Source: Bacteroidota bacterium
GTDB lineage: Bacteria > Bacteroidota > Bacteroidia > JAADEI01
DNA length: 9,039 nt
Reading direction: 5' to 3'
Assembly: GCA_024280615.1 (NCBI GenBank)
Contig: JAJRPU010000037.1
Span: forward strand, 1-9,039
Below are positions 1-5,859 of this stretch, in pieces; position 1 is the stretch's first letter; every line of letters begins with the position of its first letter. Made by a program: the position numbers and the translations under genes. Under the pieces are notes generated by a model. It saw only the letters and a program-made list of their open reading frames with translations. It made no database searches and was not told the origin of the DNA.

Positions 1-75
1 CCAATCGCAACTCCCTATATAAGGTTTATTCCTGCGAAAAAAGAAAGTTCATTAAAGAAAAAAGATAAGAATTAG
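1..75 (+). CDS. Possible C-terminal tail of a gene cut by the left edge
   Basis: The first reading frame is open from base 1 and stops at TAG 73-75, giving 24 residues. The readable part begins PIATPYIRFIPAKK and ends in a lysine-rich tail (SSLKKKDKN). A short hydrophobic/aromatic stretch followed by a basic, disordered tail is common at real C-termini, for example of membrane or nucleic-acid-binding proteins. The gene would converge on the secreted-protein gene that ends at 125, leaving a 49-base gap. The family cannot be named from so little, and a chance open frame of this length is possible. Confidence 0.4.
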   Translation, partial: PIATPYIRFIPAKKESSLKKKDKN

Positions 76-124
76 CAGGGCACACAAAAGTCTTCATTGA
101 AAAAGTCAACAGTCTGTTATTCTG

Positions 125-1927
125 TTATTGCGATAAATTTATTCTTGATTGTTTATGTCCATTCACGATCAAATATATACCATTGGGAATGTTATTACCA
201 ATTATGATGGTGGAGAATGGTTGTCCTTGCCAGGAAAGAACTTTGCGTCCTGAGGCATCAAATATATCCATGGGATATTGTGGGTCATAAGGAACTTTAA
301 TTAGAGTAGAACTATACTTTATCCATACCCAAGAGGCAGACCTGTTTATTTCTACTTTTGCTATGTTTGATACTACTTGTCCAGAGGAAGTGTAGCCAAC
401 AATTTGATAATAGACCTCTGGGGCATTAGGCAAGTCTGTATCTGTCCATCGTAGGGCATCTCCGCTTAGAGTAGTTATCTCCTCAAGTGAATTGGAATCC
501 TTTCCTCTCTTAACTGTCCATATTTCAATATCATCATATGTTACATAGGGCACCCAGGACAGTTCAACACTATTATTTATTTCAAGTTCTGCAGTCAAAA
601 ACACTAAGGGGTCTTGGGAAAGTGAAATGCAAGAGAAAACATTTTGAGGGGTAGCGTCTAAGACATCTGGTCCAATAACCTCATTCCATCCTCTAGAAAC
701 GTTAAATAAAGATTGATTCAAGACAATAGGGAAATAGAGTGCAGAATCAACAATGATTTCACGCCAATAGCAAGGGATGTAGCCTGACGTGTCTGTTCTG
801 ACCACCAGACCATCTCTTCCGAGGCTTCCCCAAGAGGTGGTCCATCCGGCAGCATAAACTGACACTCCTTCCACTGCCACGTCAACGAAACGCTCGTCTC
901 CGACATCTCCAACTGCAACGGCTTTCCTGAAACGACCAAGGGAATCAAGGAAAATAAGCATTGCATCTTCATCTCCGTTGTCAGTAGTTGTCCAACCAGC
1001 CAACACAATAGTTCCATCGTCCATACGATGGGCAGAATTAATTTGTTCATTATTCAATGTCCCATATACCATTCCCCAGAGGAAATTACCTAGGGTATCA
1101 ACACGCATAACCAGAATGTCCCTGTTTCCAACGTATCCCGGGTCCATCCATCCCACAAGTAGGAGATAATCAGAATAGACAAACACTGCCCAAGGCACTT
1201 CTGTGGCACCGGTTCCATAGGTTCGTTGCCATACTGGAACACCAGCACCATCCACTTTAGCTAAAAGGAAATCACTGCTGCCAGCTCCTATGTTAAAAGA
1301 CCAGTTGAGCAAATAGCGAGTTTGATTAGGTTGCCACACCATATCGTGTATACCTTCATTGCTAAATACTCCTCCATATAAGTATTGATTTACTACAGTT
1401 CCAGAAGTTGTTATCTTGAAATAATATCCGTCCCACACACCTATGTCCCAGAAAAATACAGCATCTATATCTCCCCACACGACAAGTGTATCGCCCTGGA
1501 ATCTGTCAAGAAAGATATGCCAGACGTCTTCTGCTAAGCCATAAGGAAGAAGCCGAGTCCATAATAAATTTCCAGTAACATCCAAACCGGCTAAAAACGC
1601 ATTGTTCCAACCATTAAAGAATCCCTCTCCACTATATACAATAGTACCATTTTGATGGACCGCTACATCATAAATCCATTCATCGGTGCTATATCCCCAT
1701 GTTTTGGACCAATTGATTGTTCCAGAGATGGGGTCAATCCCCAGAAGCCAGCCATCCTGAGCACCTGCTCCCCATGATTCGGTAATTCCACCAAGAGCCA
1801 AAACTCCATTTTGGACATCAATTGAAGTAAACTCATCATCATTTGTTCCACCATAAACCTGCAGCCATGCAATTTGACCATATCCACTGTGAAGTATAAA
1901 TGCCATTAAAAACAACCACGGACGCAT
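125..1927 (-). CDS. Secreted seven-repeat propeller protein with T9SS C-terminal sorting domain
   Basis: This 600-residue protein is probably exported and displayed on the cell surface or released. Residues 1-17 form a signal peptide (basic start, hydrophobic core, cleavage near SGYG-Q). Residues about 20-384 contain seven repeats of roughly 50 residues, each built on W-x-x-x-YG, a DE pair, a strand ending in xxGW or xxGG, and D-x-x-G before the next repeat. This fits a seven-bladed beta-propeller. A linker holds C386 and C433, possibly a disulfide. Residues about 440-527 resemble an Fn3 domain. Residues about 532-600 look like a type A T9SS sorting domain, with DASGRKV at 557-563 and PNGIYLIV at 581-588. 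The family resembles Bacteroidota proteins annotated only as 'T9SS sorting domain-containing'. The leader before ATG is A-rich with no Shine-Dalgarno sequence. Ligand and function are unknown. Export by T9SS is inferred from the tail. Confidence 0.88.
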   Translation of the reverse strand: MRPWLFLMAFILHSGYGQIAWLQVYGGTNDDEFTSIDVQNGVLALGGITESWGAGAQDGWLLGIDPISGTINWSKTWGYSTDEWIYDVAVHQNGTIVYSGEGFFNGWNNAFLAGLDVTGNLLWTRLLPYGLAEDVWHIFLDRFQGDTLVVWGDIDAVFFWDIGVWDGYYFKITTSGTVVNQYLYGGVFSNEGIHDMVWQPNQTRYLLNWSFNIGAGSSDFLLAKVDGAGVPVWQRTYGTGATEVPWAVFVYSDYLLLVGWMDPGYVGNRDILVMRVDTLGNFLWGMVYGTLNNEQINSAHRMDDGTIVLAGWTTTDNGDEDAMLIFLDSLGRFRKAVAVGDVGDERFVDVAVEGVSVYAAGWTTSWGSLGRDGLVVRTDTSGYIPCYWREIIVDSALYFPIVLNQSLFNVSRGWNEVIGPDVLDATPQNVFSCISLSQDPLVFLTAELEINNSVELSWVPYVTYDDIEIWTVKRGKDSNSLEEITTLSGDALRWTDTDLPNAPEVYYQIVGYTSSGQVVSNIAKVEINRSASWVWIKYSSTLIKVPYDPQYPMDIFDASGRKVLSWQGQPFSTIIIGNNIPNGIYLIVNGHKQSRINLSQ

Positions 1928-1958
1928 TCGTTTTTTATTTTAAGGTTCATTAATAGTA

Positions 1959-1974
1959 TACGAGAAGAGTCGTA
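1959..1974. promoter_or_regulatory. Candidate operator, TACGA-N6-TCGTA palindrome
   Basis: TACGAGAAGAGTCGTA is a perfect inverted repeat with 5-base arms and a 6-base spacer. It lies 31 bases upstream of the minus-strand start at 1927 and 6 bases before the TAnnTTTG element at 1981, so it could act on either divergent gene. It has the same form as the palindrome at 2047-2064 except for one symmetric transition. The geometry matches Crp/Fnr-family sites (TGTGA-N6-TCACA). The regulator is not in this window. Confidence 0.45.
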
Positions 1975-1980
1975 AAGGGT

Positions 1981-1988
1981 TACATTTG
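1981..1988 (+). promoter_or_regulatory. Possible Bacteroidota -7 element, TACATTTG
   Basis: TACATTTG matches the TAnnTTTG -7 consensus of Bacteroidota housekeeping promoters and points toward the flavoprotein gene at 2113. It would give a leader of about 115-120 bases. No convincing TTTG -33 element is present at the usual distance, so the call is weak. If real, the palindrome at 1959-1974 lies just upstream and the one at 2047-2064 lies inside the transcribed leader. Confidence 0.3.
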
Positions 1989-2046
1989 AGGACAAAAGGC
2001 TGATTTACAGGTATATGTTTTCAGTGACTATTTTTCAAAGTGGCTG

Positions 2047-2064
2047 TTATGACTTGTATCATAA
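2047..2064. promoter_or_regulatory. Candidate Crp/Fnr-type operator, TTATGA-N6-TCATAA
   Basis: TTATGACTTGTATCATAA is a perfect inverted repeat with 6-base arms and a 6-base spacer, 48 bases upstream of the flavoprotein start codon. The TATGA-N6-TCATA core has the spacing of Crp/Fnr-family operators. An activator centred at 2055.5 in the classic -41.5 position would put transcription initiation near 2097, just before the gene. No strong -7 element is visible there, which would suit an activator-dependent promoter. The specific regulator and signal are unknown. Confidence 0.5.
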
Positions 2065-2112
2065 AAGTTTTCAAAAATTTTCCCTTAGTTAGATGCAGAA
2101 AATTAAGGAACA

Positions 2113-3282
2113 ATGGGGACAAGAGTTCTAATACTTGGGGGAGGCAGTGGCGGCTTAGTTACAGCAAATGCATTATATCACATTTTTAAAAACAAAAGTG
2201 TTAAGCCTGATATTACATTAATTGACAAAAATAAATATCATGAATTTATGCCAAGTTATCCTTGGGTTGCATTAGGATATAGGGACCCGGAGGAAATTAG
2301 AAGACCTCTCTCTTTGTTAAAGAGGAAAGGAATTAGATATGTGAATGCAGTCATTGAAAACATTGACCCGGACAAACAAACAGTTAAGACTTCAGAGGAC
2401 ACTTTTGAATATGACTTTCTTGTTGTTTCGCTGGGAGCAGAATTAAATATTGAAGGCATTGAGCATTATAAGGAAGAGGCTCATCACCCTTGGAGTATGC
2501 AAGGAGCCATGAATTTGCGAAGAGCTTTAAAAGAATTTAAGGGTGGAAAGATATTAATTGGTGTTCAGGGAATGTATTACAGATGTCCACCGGCACCTTT
2601 TGAGATAGCTGGACAACTGGATTTTATGCTTAGAGCAAAAGGAATTAGGGATAACACAGACATAACTATTTTTCACATTACGCCAGGGCCTCTGTCCAAC
2701 ATGGGACCTGCTATTAGCACTGTAATAGCAGAAATCTTAAATAATAAAGGAGTAAAGTTTGTTGGGAATTTTGAATTTGACCGCATTTCTCCACAGGAAA
2801 AGAAGGTTTATGCAAAGGATGGACGGAGCCTACCCTATGACTTACTGATTATGCCTCCAGCACATAAACCCAATTCAGTAGTGATGAATAGTCCCCTTAG
2901 CAACGGCAAGGACTTCCCTGTTGTGGACCCAGAAACGTTTAGGCACGTCAAATATTCAAATGTTTTTATCATTGGGGACATTGTTAATCCAGCGATTAAT
3001 CTACCGCCGGCGGGCGTAGTGGCTCACTTCCAAGCAGAATTCGTAGCCAATCAGATTGCAGTGGAGATAATAGGAGGCTATATAGGTGAAAGTTTCACTC
3101 CTGTGGCTATGTGCATAATGGACTTTGGAGACGATGCGGTTCTTCCCATGTGTGAATTCACCAAAGTCTATAAAGACCTATCCGGACCACCCACATGTGG
3201 AGTGCTGGGCAGAGGAAAAGAAATCCGACTAGTTAAAGAAGCCTTTGAAGCAATGTGGTTCGCAAACTACTTAACGAAGTAA
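2113..3282 (+). CDS. sqr: Sulfide:quinone oxidoreductase-type FAD-dependent oxidoreductase
   Basis: This 389-residue flavoprotein probably oxidises sulfide (or a related sulfur compound) and passes electrons to membrane quinone, acting as a peripheral protein on the cytoplasmic membrane. No signal peptide is seen. The N-terminal FAD-binding loop is LGGGSGG at 8-14, with acidic D38 ending the second strand. HEFMPSYPWVALGYRD (43-58) is typical of SQR-like proteins. The second FAD motif is NVFIIGDI at 283-290. C158 in YRCPPAPFE and C334 in AMCIMDFGD correspond by motif to the two redox-active cysteines of SQR. The third cysteine of type I enzymes, expected near residue 120-130, is absent. C347 and C362 are extra. 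Length and motifs are closer to archaeal-type/non-type-I SQRs than to NDH-2. ATG 2113 has AAGGA only 3 bases upstream. The DUF1641 gene follows after 19 bases. The substrate is inferred from family features. Confidence 0.75.
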   Translation: MGTRVLILGGGSGGLVTANALYHIFKNKSVKPDITLIDKNKYHEFMPSYPWVALGYRDPEEIRRPLSLLKRKGIRYVNAVIENIDPDKQTVKTSEDTFEYDFLVVSLGAELNIEGIEHYKEEAHHPWSMQGAMNLRRALKEFKGGKILIGVQGMYYRCPPAPFEIAGQLDFMLRAKGIRDNTDITIFHITPGPLSNMGPAISTVIAEILNNKGVKFVGNFEFDRISPQEKKVYAKDGRSLPYDLLIMPPAHKPNSVVMNSPLSNGKDFPVVDPETFRHVKYSNVFIIGDIVNPAINLPPAGVVAHFQAEFVANQIAVEIIGGYIGESFTPVAMCIMDFGDDAVLPMCEFTKVYKDLSGPPTCGVLGRGKEIRLVKEAFEAMWFANYLTK

Positions 3283-3301
3283 CCAGAAAAAAGAAAGAGC
3301 C

Positions 3302-3805
3302 ATGAATACAGAAAAATTAACTGAAAGGCAAGAAGAAGCACTAAGGAGATTAGCTGATTTGGCAGTCAAACTTCATGAGAATGGAGTCATTGACTTGCTA
3401 GAACAACTTTCAGAACTCAGTCCCAAAGCCATCTCATATCTTGCTGAGCCAAGAATCCTAAAGATTGGTGCAAATATCTCCTTTATACTCCATATTCTGG
3501 AAGTTATTAACCCCACTATCTTCTCTGTTATGATGAACAATTTTATTGAAGCATTATCTAAGGAGATGACACCTGAACAGATGATGAACCCACCCCGTGC
3601 CACAATTGGCAAAATAATTAAATATATGCGAGACCCTGATGTTCAGAGAGCATTGGCAATGATTTTCATTTTCCTTAAGGCATTTGGTGCATCAATAAAC
3701 ACGTCTGCTGAGCAATTTAAGAGAATGATGGATATGATGGAAAAGCAATTTACCAAGATGAAGGAAGAAAGAGCCAAAAGAGGCATCCCTATTAAAGAGA
3801 AGTGA
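3302..3805 (+). CDS. DUF1641 family protein, partner of the SQR-type oxidoreductase
   Basis: This is a 167-residue, mostly helical soluble protein. The region about 111-129, DPDVQRALAMIFIFLKAFG, matches the characteristic DUF1641 core, which usually reads as a conserved D-P-x-V-Q-R/K-A-L followed by a hydrophobic helix. Two more hydrophobic helices lie around 52-78. The tail from 136 on is charged and probably helical (about 136-159). No signal peptide, cysteine or obvious catalytic residue is present. From general knowledge, DUF1641 genes often sit beside SQR-like or formate-dehydrogenase-like oxidoreductase genes (YrhD in Bacillus is a member). That suggests an accessory or membrane-docking role, but the molecular function is not established. 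The 19-base gap after the flavoprotein gene, holding AAGAAAGAG before ATG, points to co-transcription. Confidence 0.78.
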   Translation: MNTEKLTERQEEALRRLADLAVKLHENGVIDLLEQLSELSPKAISYLAEPRILKIGANISFILHILEVINPTIFSVMMNNFIEALSKEMTPEQMMNPPRATIGKIIKYMRDPDVQRALAMIFIFLKAFGASINTSAEQFKRMMDMMEKQFTKMKEERAKRGIPIKEK

Positions 3806-3835
3806 AAAGTTTCTCTCTATGTTTTCTCTTTTTTT
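3796..3835 (+). terminator. Weak rho-independent terminator after the DUF1641 gene
   Basis: AGAGAA (3796-3801) and TTCTCT (3811-3816) can pair around a 9-base loop that contains the stop codon, and a T-rich run follows (3821-3835). GAAAA (3804-3808) and TTTTC (3822-3826) form a competing stem. Both stems are short and A/T-rich, so termination may be partial. A break here would separate the sqr-DUF1641 pair from the acidic-ompA-rluB group. Confidence 0.35.
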
Positions 3836-3869
3836 AAACTTATAAAATCCTAAACATGTGAACTAATAT

Positions 3870-3877
3870 TAACTTTT
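3870..3877 (+). promoter_or_regulatory. Possible promoter -7 element for the acidic-protein gene
   Basis: TAACTTTT is one base away from the TAnnTTTG consensus and lies 29 bases before ATG 3907. The same TAACTTT core occurs with a perfect match before the barrel gene at 7458. No clear -33 element is seen. Its position after the putative terminator makes a new transcript start plausible. Confidence 0.3.
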
Positions 3878-3906
3878 AAGCATTATTAGTATTAAATCCA
3901 TCACCA

Positions 3907-4371
3907 ATGACGAAGAAGAACTCAGAAGAAAGGAATTGGCTTCCTGATGATGAACATATGCCTATAAACGATGACGAGCTCCTTAATATGGACGAGATAG
4001 ATGATGACTTTTTGGAAGATGAAGAATTTTTTGACAACGAAGAATTTGATGATATGTTAGAAGAGGATTTTGAAATCATTGACCTTGATGAAATTCTCAA
4101 TTTATTAGATGAAATGGAGAATTTAGAAGCCGACTTCTTTGATGAAGAGGGCTTTTACCTTGACGACTTTGAAGAGTTTCCCGAAGATTTGGACGATGAT
4201 GAAATTTTTAACCAATGGATGGAGATAGCAGACGAATTGGAGGACGATGACTGGGAGGACGACTTAGATATTGAACTTGAAGAAGAAGATGAAGATTTTC
4301 TTGACTTTGATGATGAATTTGATGAATCTGCCGGTGATGACCCTGAATCGGAAAATGATGACCGGCTATAG
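3907..4371 (+). CDS. Hyperacidic low-complexity protein of unknown function
   Basis: I do not recognise this family. The 154-residue protein has 77 Asp/Glu (41 D and 36 E, 50%) but only four Lys/Arg, and no cysteine. It also carries 18 aromatic residues (14 Phe, 3 Trp, 1 Tyr), which is unusual for a purely disordered acidic tail. Hydrophobic residues recur every three to four positions between acidic clusters, for example IDLDEILNLLDEMENL at 57-72 and IFNQWMEIADELEDDD at 100-115, suggesting short amphipathic helices. There is no signal peptide or membrane segment, so it is probably cytoplasmic. Its last 14 bases overlap the start of the OmpA-type gene in another frame, which suggests coupled translation. 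Roles to consider are a chaperone-like or anti-aggregation factor, a nucleic-acid mimic, or cation binding. None is shown by the sequence. Confidence 0.72.
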   Translation: MTKKNSEERNWLPDDEHMPINDDELLNMDEIDDDFLEDEEFFDNEEFDDMLEEDFEIIDLDEILNLLDEMENLEADFFDEEGFYLDDFEEFPEDLDDDEIFNQWMEIADELEDDDWEDDLDIELEEEDEDFLDFDDEFDESAGDDPESENDDRL

Positions 4372-5038
4372 GATTTTAGCTAGCTTGATAATTTGTTTTA
4401 CTGGTTATTTAGGCTCCTTTGCTCAGGATGCAATTGTTTATGGCTCATTGAGTGACGGACACGGCTCCCCCCTGTCCAACGTGAAGGTCATTTTTAAAAA
4501 CAAAGATTCAATTATTATCCACACGGATTCATTGGGCAGGTTCCAACTGAGGCTCCCCCAGGGCAATTCATATACAATTTTTGCAGATATATACGGAGAG
4601 CGAATCAAGTTTCAAAACGTTCTGTCTATCAATAATTATGGCAAAGATGTGGAACTAGAAATGGAATTACAAGTTATTATGGACACTCTTTATAAAGAAA
4701 TCTTAATCTTGCCTGACATTCACTTTGAGTTTGACAAAGCAGTTATCAAACCCGAATCATATCCCATTCTGGATTCAGTAGCCAGATGGTTGTTGTCTAA
4801 CCCATCTATGGTTGTTGAAATTGCTGGACACACTGACAACATTGGTCCTGCTGAATACAACTTAAGATTGAGTCAAAGGCGTGCTGAGGCAGTAAGGCAA
4901 TATCTTATTAACAAAGGGGTTCCGCCTGAGAGAATTTATGCTCGTGGATATGGAGAAACACAACCTATCGCAGACAACTCAACGGAAGAAGGTAGGTCAC
5001 AGAACAGACGAGTTGAAATTAGGATAATCAAAAAATAG
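4358..5038 (+). CDS. OmpA-family peptidoglycan-binding protein with N-terminal carboxypeptidase-regulatory-like domain
   Basis: This 226-residue envelope protein probably anchors the outer membrane or a periplasmic complex to peptidoglycan. ATG 4358 (or 4355, adding one Met) is chosen because it directly precedes a signal peptide, residues 1-22, ending SFA-Q. Upstream in-frame ATGs back to 4271 would read through the acidic gene's shadow and add a non-signal leader. Residues about 24-105 (AIVYGSLSDGHGSPLSNVKV onward) resemble a carboxypeptidase regulatory-like beta-sandwich. Residues about 115-226 are an OmpA C-terminal domain: IHFEFDKAVIKP (121-132), AGHTDNIG (156-163), YNLRLSQRRAEAV (167-179), and NRRVEI near the end. 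D160 and R175 match the diaminopimelate-binding pair of OmpA. C13 does not form a good lipobox. There is no beta-barrel, unlike E. coli OmpA. The rluB-type gene follows after 8 bases. Confidence 0.87.
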   Translation: MTGYRILASLIICFTGYLGSFAQDAIVYGSLSDGHGSPLSNVKVIFKNKDSIIIHTDSLGRFQLRLPQGNSYTIFADIYGERIKFQNVLSINNYGKDVELEMELQVIMDTLYKEILILPDIHFEFDKAVIKPESYPILDSVARWLLSNPSMVVEIAGHTDNIGPAEYNLRLSQRRAEAVRQYLINKGVPPERIYARGYGETQPIADNSTEEGRSQNRRVEIRIIKK

Positions 5039-5046
5039 CATCTACC

Positions 5047-5853
5047 ATGTCTAAAATTCGCATAAACAAATTCCTATCAATGGCGGGAGTGGCTTCCCGC
5101 AGGAAAGCAGATGAGTTAATCAAAGCAGGAAGAGTTAAAATAAACGACAGAATTGCCGTTCCGGGTGATAAGGTGGCTCCTGACAAGGATAAAGTATTCA
5201 TTGACGAGCAAGAAGTTCAATACACACCTGCTTACTATTATATCCTATTAAACAAGCCCAAAGACACTATAACCACTCGGAGCGATGAGAAAGGAAGAAA
5301 AACGGTAATGGACCTGCTTCCAGAAAAATTAAGAAACATTGTGTTTCCAGTTGGGAGGCTTGACAGAAACACCACTGGAGTGCTTCTGCTTACTAACGAC
5401 GGCGAACTAGCAAACAGGTTAATTCACCCTTCGTATAACATACCTAAAGAATACATTGTAACTCTTGATAAACCGGTATTTAAAAGAGATTTAATAAAAC
5501 TTGTGGATGGAATAATTTTACCAGGGGAGGATGAAATCACCTCCGTCGATGAAGCAAGATATGAAGAGCCATCAAGAAAAGTTATATATCTAAGATTGCA
5601 CTCAGGAAAAAATCGTGTCATCAGGAGACTTTTTGAGCAACTGGGATATAAAGTCAAGAAGCTGAGTAGAATTAGCTTTGCTGGATTAAAAAGACAGGGT
5701 TTAAAGCCGGGAGAATGGAGATATTTATACAAGCGAGAAGTTAGGCACTTATATAACTTAACAGGCTTAAAATGGCATCCGTCCAGAGGAGAGATTCCAC
5801 AGGAGGCACCCAAGCCAACTAAACTGAGTGCCAAAAAATCAAGAATTCATTAA
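5047..5853 (+). CDS. rluB: RluB/RsuA-family rRNA pseudouridine synthase
   Basis: This 268-residue cytoplasmic enzyme isomerises a uridine in rRNA to pseudouridine. By family the target is probably 23S rRNA (RluB-type). An S4 RNA-binding domain occupies about 4-50 (INKFLSMAGVASRRKADELI). The catalytic domain follows: LLNKPKD at 67-73, GRLDRNTTG at 103-111 with catalytic Asp106, and SGKNRVIRR at 186-194. Length and domain order fit RsuA/RluB. RluB, RluE and RluF cannot be separated by eye. The long charged N-terminal extension seen in some Bacteroidota members is absent. A short lysine-rich C-terminus (KPTKLSAKKSRIH) is present instead. ATG 5047 is 8 bases after the OmpA-type stop, preceded by TCTACC with no Shine-Dalgarno sequence, so translation may depend on the upstream gene. 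The stop faces the cstA stop 6 bases away. Confidence 0.9.
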   Translation: MSKIRINKFLSMAGVASRRKADELIKAGRVKINDRIAVPGDKVAPDKDKVFIDEQEVQYTPAYYYILLNKPKDTITTRSDEKGRKTVMDLLPEKLRNIVFPVGRLDRNTTGVLLLTNDGELANRLIHPSYNIPKEYIVTLDKPVFKRDLIKLVDGIILPGEDEITSVDEARYEEPSRKVIYLRLHSGKNRVIRRLFEQLGYKVKKLSRISFAGLKRQGLKPGEWRYLYKREVRHLYNLTGLKWHPSRGEIPQEAPKPTKLSAKKSRIH

Positions 5854-5859
5854 ACATAA

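Noticed and set aside
26..97. 23-codon minus-strand frame downstream of the secreted-protein gene
   Set aside because: It is very short, without a recognisable pattern, and overlaps the more plausible lysine-rich plus-strand C-terminus at 1-75.
2015..2092. 25-codon plus-strand frame in the divergent spacer
   Set aside because: It has no ribosome-binding sequence or recognisable pattern, and it covers the candidate operator at 2047-2064. The region is better explained as regulatory.
2113..3282. Type II NADH dehydrogenase as the identity of the flavoprotein
   Set aside because: The YRCPPAPFE and AMCIMDFGD cysteine motifs and the HEFMPSYPWVALG segment fit SQR-like enzymes. NDH-2 lacks this cysteine pair.
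3876..4100. Serine-rich open frame on the minus strand opposite the acidic gene
   Set aside because: Its poly-serine composition is what the reverse complement of GAT/GAA/GAC-rich codons gives in this frame. The plus-strand acidic frame is longer and coupled to a real gene.
4271..4357. Upstream in-frame start giving a 255-residue version of the OmpA-type protein
   Set aside because: The extra residues (a Met/Lys/Leu/Asn-rich run) are the out-of-frame reading of the acidic gene and would bury the clear signal peptide starting at 4358.
4394..4396. Lipoprotein cysteine in the OmpA-type signal peptide (C13)
   Set aside because: The residues before C13 (LII) do not fit a lipobox, which needs a small residue just before the cysteine. 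The SFA-Q cleavage site ten residues later is a normal signal peptidase I site.
5424..5834. 136-codon minus-strand frame inside the pseudouridine synthase gene
   Set aside because: The plus strand carries all family motifs of the synthase. The opposite frame has no recognisable domain and is a shadow.
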